This document shows, in pieces, positions 1 to 10,776 of a DNA stretch of 10,776 bases. This DNA is from Chloroflexota bacterium (GTDB taxonomy: Bacteria; Chloroflexota; Dormibacteria; Dormibacterales; Dormibacteraceae). The position numbers and the translations under genes were made by a program. The stretch is taken from NCBI GenBank assembly GCA_005880175.1, contig VBJR01000098.1, forward strand, positions 1 through 10,776, read 5' to 3'. Position 1 is the stretch's first letter, and every line of letters begins with the position of its first letter. Under the pieces are notes generated by a model. The model was not told where the DNA came from, did no database searches, and worked only from the letters and a program-made list of their open reading frames with translations.

Positions 1-651
1 CGGCACGAAGCTCTCCGCGAACCCGCGGACCGCTTCCGTCGTCTTGGGATGCTCGCACAGGCCGGGCAGCAGCCGGTACGCCACCGTCGCGACGTGGGCG
101 CCGCGGCGCAGGCACTCGTAGACGTCGTACGTGCGGCGGAGGCTCGCCACCACCAGCTCGCACCGGGCGTCGGGGCCCCCAAACGCGGCCGCCACCTCTT
201 CGACGACCGGACCCGCGTCGATGCCGGCGTCGCTCATCTTGCCGAACAGCAGCGTGACGTAGCGGGCGCCTGCGGACGCCGCCATCAGCGCCTGCGTCGC
301 GCTCATGCACGCCGTGCCGTTGACGGCGATGCCGCGGCGGGTCAGCTGGGCGATGGCCGACAGCTCGTCCCAGCCGCAGGGCACCTTGATCACCAGGTCG
401 TCGTAGTCCAGCGCGTCCCGGATCACCTCGGCCTGCCACACCATCTCGTCAGGAACCATCGTCATCACCTGGACGCTGAGCGGCAGGCCGTACGGGCGGA
501 GCAGCGCCACCACGCGCCGCAGGTGGGCGAGAGGTCGCAGGCCGGCCTCTTCGCGAAGGAACGTCGGATTGGTGGTCACCCCCGTCACGAATCCTCTCCC
601 CACCGCCGCCTCGATCTCTCCCAGTCGGGCACTGTCCACGAACACCTTCAC
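1..651 (-). CDS. Transaldolase / fructose-6-phosphate aldolase-like protein (3' end cut by window edge)
   Basis: A TIM-barrel class I aldolase of the small transaldolase (TalC/FSA) type, which forms or cleaves C-C bonds in sugar phosphates through a Schiff base. The 217 codons visible match nearly the whole family length of about 215-220 residues, so only a few codons are missing beyond position 1. The N-terminus reads VKVFVDSARLGEIEAAV, then GVTTNPTFLREE (family TTNP motif, about residues 24-35). The Schiff-base lysine is probably K89 in LVIKVP. Further family landmarks are GIAVNGTACMSATQAL, ARYVTLLFGKMSDAGID and HPKTTEAV near the end. The GTG start at 651 was chosen because AGGAGG lies 7 nt upstream and because the protein then begins right at the first beta strand. 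It stands alone on the minus strand, 137 bp after the membrane-protein gene. True transaldolase and FSA activity cannot be told apart from sequence alone; a substrate-unassigned transaldolase family member is the safe reading. Confidence 0.9.
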   Translation of the reverse strand, partial: MKVFVDSARLGEIEAAVGRGFVTGVTTNPTFLREEAGLRPLAHLRRVVALLRPYGLPLSVQVMTMVPDEMVWQAEVIRDALDYDDLVIKVPCGWDELSAIAQLTRRGIAVNGTACMSATQALMAASAGARYVTLLFGKMSDAGIDAGPVVEEVAAAFGGPDARCELVVASLRRTYDVYECLRRGAHVATVAYRLLPGLCEHPKTTEAVRGFAESFVP

Positions 652-717
652 CGCTCCCCTCCTCGGCGGCAGAGGCCCCAGTGGCCGCCGTCGCCACCGC
701 GACCCTGCACACCGGCC

Positions 718-742
718 GTCACCGTGACAGAACGTGTGTCAA
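718..742 (-). promoter_or_regulatory. Possible promoter -35 with overlapping palindromes upstream of the transaldolase gene
   Basis: On the minus strand, 737-742 reads TTGACA, a perfect -35 hexamer, about 86 nt upstream of the transaldolase GTG. No good TAnnnT box follows at 16-18 nt, so the promoter is uncertain. Two symmetric elements overlap it: an 11-bp palindrome GTCAC-C-GTGAC (718-728) and an inverted repeat TGACA-N7-TGTCA (725-741). Such overlap is typical of repressor-controlled promoters, but the regulator is unknown. The rest of the 652-788 gap shows no gene. Confidence 0.3.
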
Positions 743-788
743 GGACAACACGGTCGCGGGGCCGGCGCAACCGTGAGGCACCCGGATT

Positions 789-1445
789 TCAGCGATCGTC
801 GGGCGACGTCGAACCGCCGTCCACGAGCGGGCGGGTCCCGGCGCGACGGAGCATCGCGGCCGCCAGCGCCTCGTGCCGGCCCGCGGCCAGGTCACCGACC
901 GGATCGGGGCTGGCCCGCATCAGCTGCCGGAACGGCAGCAGCGCGACGGCGCGGTGGGCGAGGATCGCGTTCGCCTCCCGCACCCGGCCGGACCGCTCGG
1001 CCGCGAGTACGAAGTCGACGGCGGCGGTCAGCTCCCTGACGTCGCGCCAGCGCCAGACCAGGTACAGGCCGGTCGCCGTCACGATCGGCAGCAGCGCCGT
1101 GAACAGGCCGGTCGCGATGGCCAGGTGCTGGATCGCGTCATGCGCCTGCATGCCGCGCTGGATCAGCGGCTCGCCGGCGCTCCGGCGCAGCGTCGCGGCG
1201 AGGCCGCGCATCGCGTCGCTCAGGCCCGGGATGCCGCCGGGCACGGCGTTCTCGAACGCGGCCGCCCAGGTGTCGAACGTCGTCCCCGTGCGCGAGATCG
1301 CGTCCGCCACGACCTGGAGTCCCGCGACGAGCTGGTACACGGACCAGCCGGCCAGCACCCACGCCGCGGTCCAGAGCACGACCAGCACATCGAAGAGCAG
1401 GCGCCAGAGGCGGCCGGACCACCTCAGGGGGTAGATGGTCAGCAC
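789..1445 (-). CDS. Uncharacterised two-helix membrane protein, divergent from the MscS gene
   Basis: I do not recognise this family. The 218-residue product has an N-terminal membrane segment at roughly residues 15-40 (DVLVVLWTAAWVLAGWSVYQLVAG). A loop of about 75 residues follows, carrying FDTWAAAFENAVPGGIPGLSDAM and an amphipathic Arg/Ala-rich part. A second membrane segment lies at about residues 117-140 (IATGLFTALLPIVTATGLYLVW). The tail is charged and helical (WRWRDVRELTAAVDFVLAAERSGRVREANAILAHRAVALLPF), likely cytoplasmic. GTG at 1445 is the most plausible start: AGAGG sits 7 nt upstream and a -10-like TATCCT lies just before that. The open frame runs further upstream to 1748, but that part is the mirror of the divergent MscS gene. 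Divergence from MscS across a 52-bp gap suggests shared control; a role in envelope or osmotic physiology is inference only. Confidence 0.72.
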   Translation of the reverse strand: MLTIYPLRWSGRLWRLLFDVLVVLWTAAWVLAGWSVYQLVAGLQVVADAISRTGTTFDTWAAAFENAVPGGIPGLSDAMRGLAATLRRSAGEPLIQRGMQAHDAIQHLAIATGLFTALLPIVTATGLYLVWRWRDVRELTAAVDFVLAAERSGRVREANAILAHRAVALLPFRQLMRASPDPVGDLAAGRHEALAAAMLRRAGTRPLVDGGSTSPDDR

Positions 1446-1456
1446 ATCAACACCTC

Positions 1457-1472
1457 TAATATCAGGATATGC
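1457..1472. promoter_or_regulatory. Divergent promoter/operator with ATATC-AG-GATAT palindrome
   Basis: The gap between the membrane-protein start (1445) and the MscS start (1498) holds the only AT-rich stretch in the area. Bases 1459-1470 form a perfect palindrome ATATC-AG-GATAT. It contains TAnnnT-type -10 candidates in both directions: TAATAT (1457-1462, plus) for MscS and TATCCT (1464-1469, minus) for the membrane protein. No convincing -35 hexamer accompanies either, so the assignment rests on base composition and -10 similarity. Related sequences occur at 9287-9300 and 10729-10742. Confidence 0.4.
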
Positions 1473-1497
1473 ACCAGCCAGAAGGACCACGCACGCG

Positions 1498-2331
1498 GTG
1501 AGGCGGCTGAGCGCCCTCCCCGCCCAGCGGCTGTTCCGGGCGGCCGTCGCCGCCGCGATGACGCTGGCGCTGCTCGGCGCCCAGCGCGACCTGGCCCGGA
1601 TCGTGCCCGACCGGTACTCCGCCGCGGTGACGGCCGGCGCCCTCGCGGTCGCGGCGATGATCGGGGCCGTCGCCATCCGCAACGGCGTCGGCGTGCTCAC
1701 GCACGGGCTCGACCCGCAGGCCACCGTCACGATCCGCAACCTGAGCACGTGGACGCTCTACGTCCTGCTCGGCGTGGGCATGGCGTCCGCGCTCGGCTTC
1801 AATCTGTCCGGACTGCTGGTCGGCGGCGCGATCCTGGGGGTCGTCGTCGCCGCCGGCTCGCAGGCGTCGCTCGGCAACTTCTTCGCGGGCCTCGTCCTGA
1901 TGCTGGGCCGGCCCTACCGGGTCGGCAGCGCCGTCCGCATGAGCGGTCCCAACCTGGGCGGCGTCGCGTACGAGGGCACCGTGTCCGACATGGGCGCCCT
2001 GTACACCACCCTGACCACCGCCGCCGGCGAGGTGCTCAAGCTGCCCAACAACGCCGTGGTGACCTCCGCCCTCGTGCTCGGCGAGGCGCCGCTCCAGGCC
2101 GAGGTGGACGTGGCGGTGCCGCCCGGCACGGCGCTGCGTCCGATCGAGGCGGCGCTGCGCGAGCGGCTGAGCCCGGCCCACGCCGCGGTGACCATCCGGC
2201 CCCGGCTGCTGCAGGCGGGCGCCGACGGCAAGCTCGCGTGCCAGGTGCAGGTGCGCTCGGCGGCGTCCGTGGATCCGACGATCGTGGTGGAGGCGCTCGC
2301 GGTCGCGCTGGAGACGGCGCGGAGCGCTTGA
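1498..2331 (+). CDS. Small-conductance mechanosensitive channel (MscS family)
   Basis: Pressure-relief channel of the inner membrane that opens under membrane tension and lets solutes out during hypo-osmotic shock. The 277-residue product has the compact three-helix MscS core: TM1 near residues 12-28 (FRAAVAAAMTLALLGAQ), TM2 near 38-58 (AVTAGALAVAAMIGAVAIRNG), and the pore-lining TM3, Ala/Gly-rich, through GGAILGVVVAAGSQASLGNF. The family signature follows, FFAGLVLMLGRPYRVGSAVRM, leading into the beta domain (EGTVSDMGALYTTL, LPNNAVVTSAL) and an alpha/beta C-terminal domain ending RSA. I prefer the GTG at 1498: AGAAGGA lies 11 nt upstream and the start falls after the AT-rich divergent promoter. 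An in-frame ATG at 1435, with GGGGG 3 nt before it, would overlap the divergent gene and put the palindrome inside the coding region. It is convergent with the kinase operon, with 61 bp between stops. Confidence 0.88.
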   Translation: MRRLSALPAQRLFRAAVAAAMTLALLGAQRDLARIVPDRYSAAVTAGALAVAAMIGAVAIRNGVGVLTHGLDPQATVTIRNLSTWTLYVLLGVGMASALGFNLSGLLVGGAILGVVVAAGSQASLGNFFAGLVLMLGRPYRVGSAVRMSGPNLGGVAYEGTVSDMGALYTTLTTAAGEVLKLPNNAVVTSALVLGEAPLQAEVDVAVPPGTALRPIEAALRERLSPAHAAVTIRPRLLQAGADGKLACQVQVRSAASVDPTIVVEALAVALETARSA

Positions 2332-2392
2332 GCCGGATCCCGCCGACGGCACGCGGATCAGGCCCGTCTCTTCGCAGGACACAGAACCCGGC

Positions 2393-3540
2393 TCAGGTCG
2401 CCGACGCTTCCAGAGACGGGCGCGTCAGCGTCAGACGCAGCGCCAGCGTCGAGCCGCGGCCCGGCTCCGACTCCACGACCTCGAGGTCGCCGCCCTGGCC
2501 CCGGGCCAGCTCGCGGCTGATGTACAGGCCCAGGCCGGTGCCCGGCTGCAGGGGCTGGCCCGGCGCCTCCAGCCGCACGAACCGGTCGAAGATGCGCTCC
2601 CGCATCTCCGGCGGGATGCCGATGCCGTGGTCCTCGACCGTCAGCACCGCGTGGTCGTTCGCCCGCACCGTCACCCGGACCCAGGGCCGGCCCTGCGAGT
2701 ACGCCAGCGCGTTGTTGACCAGGTTGTCCACGATGCGCGCCAGGTGCGTCGGGTCGCTCTGCACGAACACCGGCTGGTCGGGCACGTCCAGGTGCATGTC
2801 GGCGCCCAGCAGCTCCGCCTGCGGGGTCGCCTTCCGGATCGACAGCTTCGCTGCCTCGCGCAGGTCGTAGTCCACGATCCGCCGGGGGACCGTGCCCGCC
2901 TCGATCCGGGCCGCGGTCAGGAGGCCGTCCACGATCCCGTTCAGCTCGGCGCCCTTCTGGATCAGGATCTGCACCACCCGCAACCAGTCCGGCGTCACCT
3001 CGCCGAACGTGCCGTCGTGGAGCATCGACAGGTAGCCGACGATCACGGCCAGCGGCGTCCGCAGCTCGTGCGCCGCCATGTTCAGGAACTCCGACTTGGC
3101 GCGGCTGGAGTCCTGGGCCTGCACCAGCAGCTCGCGGATCGAGCGCTGCTGCTGGTGGAGGTCCACGAAGACGCCGACCTTCGTGCGCAGGAACTCGGGC
3201 ACGAAGGGCTTGAAGATGACGTCGGCGGCGCCGATCCGGTACGCGCGCAGCAGGTCCTGCTCGGCCTCCGGGAACGCCGTCACGAACAGGATCGGCGTGC
3301 TGTGGGAGGCCGGCCGGGCCCGTACCAGCTCCGCCGTCTCGAAGCCGTCCATGTCGGGCATCCGCACGTCGAGCAGGATGGCGGCGAAGTCCTCGCGCAG
3401 CAGGTGCCGAAGGGCCTCACGGCCGGAGCGCGCGAGCACCATCCGCTGGTCGAGCGGCGCCAGGACGACCTCCAGCGCGGCCAGGTTGGCCGGCTCGTCG
3501 TCCACCAGCAGCAGGCTGACCCGCGGGCGACGCTCGTCGC

Positions 3541-3559
<19 letters not shown>
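2393..3559 (-). CDS. Receiver-histidine kinase hybrid protein (REC-HisKA-HATPase_c)
   Basis: Cytosolic hybrid signalling protein of 388 residues. An N-terminal receiver domain (about 14-130) has the acidic pair D20/D21, phospho-acceptor D64 in [14 protein letters not shown], Thr in FVTAFPE and Lys117 in IFKPF. A short helical linker leads to a HisKA domain with H164 in the H-box HELRTPL. A HATPase_c domain follows: N-box around N279-N283 ([13 protein letters not shown]), G1 around D310 (VEDHGIGIP), G2 GTGLGL at 340-345. There are no membrane segments and no DNA-binding domain. The receiver-first order is typical of kinases that take phosphate from another kinase. Its ATG at 3559 lies inside the end of the poly-HAMP kinase gene (19-nt overlap, weak Shine-Dalgarno), implying translational coupling and one operon. 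The likely partner is therefore the poly-HAMP kinase upstream. Which protein phosphorylates which is inference. Confidence 0.92.
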
Positions 3560-9215
<5,656 letters not shown>

Positions 9216-9261
9216 CCTCTGTCCTCCACTGGCCTGCCGGCGGTACGGTACAGGCATGCAA

Positions 9262-9300
9262 GCGCTCATACCAAGTGTGAGCGCAGGTATCAGCATATAC
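9262..9300 (-). promoter_or_regulatory. Probable promoter/operator of the kinase operon
   Basis: The 161-bp gap between the kinase ATG (9215) and the Fur-family stop (9377) holds an AT-rich element, GTATCAGCATATAC (9287-9300). On the minus strand it contains TATGCT (9292-9297), a TAnnnT-type -10. Just downstream lies a perfect inverted repeat GCGCTCA-N9-TGAGCGC (9262-9284), which would overlap the transcription start expected near 9285. That position suits a repressor site. No clear -35 was seen. The remainder of the gap (9301-9376) shows only short GC-rich stems and no convincing terminator for the upstream gene. Confidence 0.4.
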
Positions 9301-9376
9301 TCCGGCGCACTCACGACTGGTCACCCGGCCGCCCGCGATCGGCCTCGTTGCAGTTTGACGCCTGGACGCGAGGCTG

Positions 9377-9850
9377 TCAGGTGCGGAGGCCGGAGGCGTG
9401 CGGGGTGGCGGTGCCGTTGCCAGGCGCCTCCTGGCAGGTCGGGCAGACGCCGTGCAGCAGCTCGGTACGCTGGAGGATCTGGTAGCCATGCAGCCGGCGG
9501 GGCATCCGGGCGCTCTGCCGGTCGGTCGGCGCGTCGTCGATGCGGCCGCACTGGACGCAGACCAGCTCGGCGTGGGGCCGCATCTCGGGGTCGAAGTGCA
9601 CGCTGCCGTCGCCCGCCTCGAAGCGCCGGACCTCGCCCGCCTGCACCAGATCGTTGAGCGCGGTGTAGACGGTGGTGAGCGAGAGGCCGGGCAGCTGCTC
9701 CTTGAGCCGCGAGTGGAGCTGCTCGGCGGTGGGGTGGCTGCGGTCGGCCAGCAGCATGCGGTAGATCAGCACTCGCTGCGAAGTCACCTTCTTGCCGCGG
9801 GCTCGCAGCAGGGCTACCAGTTCCTCGGCGGTCCGCAAATGCGGGCGCAC
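9377..9850 (-). CDS. Fur-family transcriptional regulator (PerR/Fur-like)
   Basis: Metal-dependent DNA-binding repressor family, 157 residues, close to the usual 140-160. The winged-helix domain covers about residues 5-85: KKVTSQRVLIYRMLL, HPTAEQLHSRLKE, and the recognition helix SLTTVYTALNDLVQAGEV (57-74). The dimerisation domain carries the structural zinc site C98-x2-C101 (CVQC) and C136-x2-C139 (CPTC). Regulatory-site candidates are H39, H85, D87 and H93. The second His of the usual HxHLxC pattern is Glu95 here (HAELVC), so metal choice may differ from classical PerR or Fur. The Arg/Ser-rich region 108-120 is unusually polar, and the tail is Gly/Thr-rich. The start is GTG at 9850: no Shine-Dalgarno is present, but an extended -10 (TGC-TAGCCT) ends 6 nt before it, which fits a leaderless mRNA. 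It is divergent from the aldolase gene across 109 bp containing overlapping inverted repeats, likely its own operator. Confidence 0.9.
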   Translation of the reverse strand: MRPHLRTAEELVALLRARGKKVTSQRVLIYRMLLADRSHPTAEQLHSRLKEQLPGLSLTTVYTALNDLVQAGEVRRFEAGDGSVHFDPEMRPHAELVCVQCGRIDDAPTDRQSARMPRRLHGYQILQRTELLHGVCPTCQEAPGNGTATPHASGLRT

Positions 9851-9856
9851 AGATCA

Positions 9857-9865
9857 AGGCTAGCA
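9857..9865 (-). promoter_or_regulatory. Extended -10 promoter giving a leaderless Fur-family mRNA
   Basis: On the minus strand the sequence reads TGC-TAGCCT-TGATCT-GTG. The TGn plus TAnnnT arrangement is an extended -10, and the 6-nt gap to GTG places the transcription start at or next to the first base of the start codon. The absence of a Shine-Dalgarno sequence before 9850 agrees. The same TGA-TAGCCT pattern appears at 10759-10767. Confidence 0.5.
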
Positions 9866-9869
9866 AACG

Positions 9870-9904
9870 AACCGTGGGAGCGGTCCCATCGGTTTGCGAT
9901 GGGA
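9870..9904. promoter_or_regulatory. Two overlapping inverted repeats between the Fur-family gene and the aldolase gene
   Basis: Repeat A: AACCGTGGGA (9870-9879), GCGG, TCCCA-T-CGGTT (9884-9894; one bulged T). Repeat B: TCCCATCG (9884-9891), GTTTG, CGATGGGA (9897-9904), perfect. They share the TCCCATCG arm, so as RNA only one hairpin could form at a time. As DNA they give three TGGGA-type half-sites at 9875, 9884 (inverted) and 9900. They lie directly upstream of the Fur-family -10 box and upstream of the aldolase start, where an operator controlling both genes would be expected. Confidence 0.55.
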
Positions 9905-9959
9905 TCGCCTACGCTGGTGACCAGGCGCCGGCGGCTCGAGCACTTGGAGGAATGGAGCG

Positions 9960-10600
9960 ATGGCGGTGAGCACGAGGGATCTGCGGCAGGAGCTGTTGGA
10001 GACGGCGCGCCGGGTCAGCGCCAGCGGCGTCCTGTCGCTGTCCGGACACGGCAACCTGAGCCTGCGCGTGCCCGGTCGCGACGAGATGCTGTTCACCGCC
10101 GGCGGCAGCCTGCGCGACCTGCCGCCCGAGGGCGTGGTGCGGCTCCGCCTGGACGGCGAGCTGCTGGAGGGCGAGATCGCGCCCATGGCGAACGCGGTCA
10201 TCCCCATGCACGGGGTCGTCTACCAGGAACTGGGGGCCGGCCGATCGAGTGCTGGACGGAGGCGTTCGGCATCTTCGGCCTGGAGGACGGGGTGCCGGTC
10301 GCCGCCTACGGGCCGCGCGGCTCCGAGCGGTCGGTCGACAACATCCGGGCGGTGCTGACGCCGAGGACGAGGGCGGTGCTGCTGGCCAACCACGGCGTGC
10401 TGGCGTTCCACCGCACGGCGGCGGAGACCGTCGGCGTGAACGTCGTGCTGGAGGAGACCGCGCAGTCGGCGATCTGCGCGGGTTCGCTGGGCGGTCCGAC
10501 GATCATCCCGCCCGAGATGATCGAGGCGTCGCGCGTGCGCGCGGAGGACTTCCATGCCCGGGGACCGGCGCGGGCGCACGAGCACACGAACGGGGAGTAG
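9960..10600 (+). pseudogene. Class II aldolase/adducin family gene, broken by an internal deletion and frameshift
   Basis: Family of zinc-dependent sugar-phosphate aldolases and related epimerases/decarboxylases (fuculose-phosphate aldolase type). The ATG at 9960 follows GGAGG by 9 nt. Frame 1 gives MAVSTRDLRQELLETARRVSA, SGHGNLSLRVPGRDEML, TAGGSLRDLPPEGVVRLRLDG and IPMHGVVYQELG, as expected for the first half. Right after ELG (near 10232) the homology moves to another frame beginning GRPIECWTEAFGIFG (10235) and continues through YGPRGSERSVDNI, VLLANHGVLAF (third zinc His) and IIPPEMIEAS to TAG at 10598-10600. Between the two parts the family normally has about 19-20 residues including the zinc-binding His-Thr-His; these are absent. 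If left as it is, frame 1 runs to 10358 with unrelated sequence and the enzyme cannot be active. The size of the loss is inferred from family layout; it must be 1 modulo 3, and about 58 bp fits. The codon before PMH that is often Glu is Ala here. Sequence error is a real alternative to a pseudogene. Confidence 0.8.
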
Positions 10601-10620
10601 CGCGGAGGGGGCTTCCGCGC
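10600..10620 (+). terminator. Possible hairpin terminator after the aldolase gene
   Basis: GCGCGGA (10600-10606) pairs perfectly with TCCGCGC (10614-10620) around a 7-nt loop, starting on the last base of the stop codon. No T run follows, so it would be an atypical terminator or simply an mRNA-end stabilising stem. Confidence 0.4.
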
Positions 10621-10776
10621 CGCCCATGGCCCGCCGCTCTCCCGCGTGACCGCTTCGCTACCCTGTCGGCAGGCGGTGGGTCACCTGACGACACCGGCGC
10701 TGTCGCGCAATAGGCGCCGTCGGTAACTCATATCAGCTATGCAGGCAAATTCCTCTTGTGATAGCCTCGATGTTCA
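10621..10776 (+). other. Non-coding right edge with a possible outward promoter
   Basis: No gene is recognisable here. GC content falls toward the end. CATATCAGCTATGC (10729-10742) resembles the AT-rich elements at 1459-1472 and 9287-9300. Bases 10759-10767 read TGA-TAGCCT on the plus strand, an extended -10 like that of the Fur-family gene. Transcription would start near 10774, heading out of the window, and an ATG occurs at 10770. The downstream gene is not visible. Confidence 0.3.

Noticed and set aside
49..1434. Open frames on the plus strand opposite the transaldolase and membrane-protein genes.
   Set aside because: Low-complexity Arg/Ala/Pro translations with no family similarity; the minus strand encodes recognisable or better-behaved proteins.
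2332..2392. Bidirectional terminator between the convergent MscS and kinase genes.
   Set aside because: Only GATCC/GGATC 5-bp arms (2336-2359) and distant GAGCCGG/CCGGCTC arms (2330-2394) are present, with no T run; too weak to call.
9216..9314. Upstream extension of the kinase N-terminus (frame open to 9314).
   Set aside because: It would translate the AT-rich promoter-like element and the inverted repeat, and the ATG at 9215 has a good Shine-Dalgarno.
9316..9375. Terminator of the Fur-family gene.
   Set aside because: Short GGCCG/CGGCC and GCCT/AGGC arms only, without a T run on the minus strand.
9398..10234. Long plus-strand open frame running through the Fur-family gene into the aldolase.
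   Set aside because: Only the part from 10235 matches the aldolase family; the rest is antisense to the Fur-family gene and out of frame with the real aldolase start.

Overview
The window is very GC-rich, has strong third-position GC bias in its genes and several GTG starts. One gene looks leaderless, with a TAnnnT-type -10 box directly before its start codon. Gene content (poly-HAMP hybrid kinase, small MscS channel, Fur-family regulator, two carbon-metabolism aldolases) fits a high-GC actinobacterium. That assignment is an inference from style and content; there is no rRNA or other marker gene here.

Layout, left to right. Positions 1-651 (minus) hold a nearly complete transaldolase-family protein whose last codons lie beyond the left edge. 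Positions 789-1445 (minus) encode an unrecognised two-helix membrane protein, transcribed divergently from a small MscS-type mechanosensitive channel at 1498-2331 (plus). Between them is a short AT-rich stretch containing a perfect ATATC-AG-GATAT palindrome. Positions 2393-9215 (minus) are one signalling operon: a very long soluble poly-HAMP - GAF - histidine kinase - triple receiver protein, followed with a 19-nt overlap by a receiver-histidine kinase protein. At 9377-9850 (minus) is a Fur/PerR-type regulator, divergent from a class II aldolase/adducin-type gene (9960-10600, plus). The last 176 bases hold a hairpin, an AT-rich motif and a possible promoter pointing out of the window.

The main point of interest is damage in two genes. 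The HAMP array repeats with an exact 276-bp (92-codon) period, except at two places where 39 bp and 31 bp are missing from the same position of the unit. The 39-bp loss keeps the frame. The 31-bp loss breaks the frame and splits the kinase into 8493-9215 and 3541-8496, whose stop and start overlap as GTGA. Both losses sit at the same end of a 198-bp perfectly duplicated segment. The class II aldolase has a similar loss (about 58 bp, inferred from the family) that removes the metal-binding His-x-His segment and shifts the frame. These could be real deletions, phase-variation-like events or assembly errors; reads would decide.

How the genes may work together (inference): the two kinases form a cytosolic multi-step phosphorelay with four receiver domains and no DNA-binding output, so the output must lie elsewhere. 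The MscS channel next door and the Nik1-like HAMP array suggest, without proving, an osmotic or envelope-stress setting. The Fur-family protein probably controls itself, and perhaps the divergent aldolase, through overlapping inverted repeats at 9870-9904.
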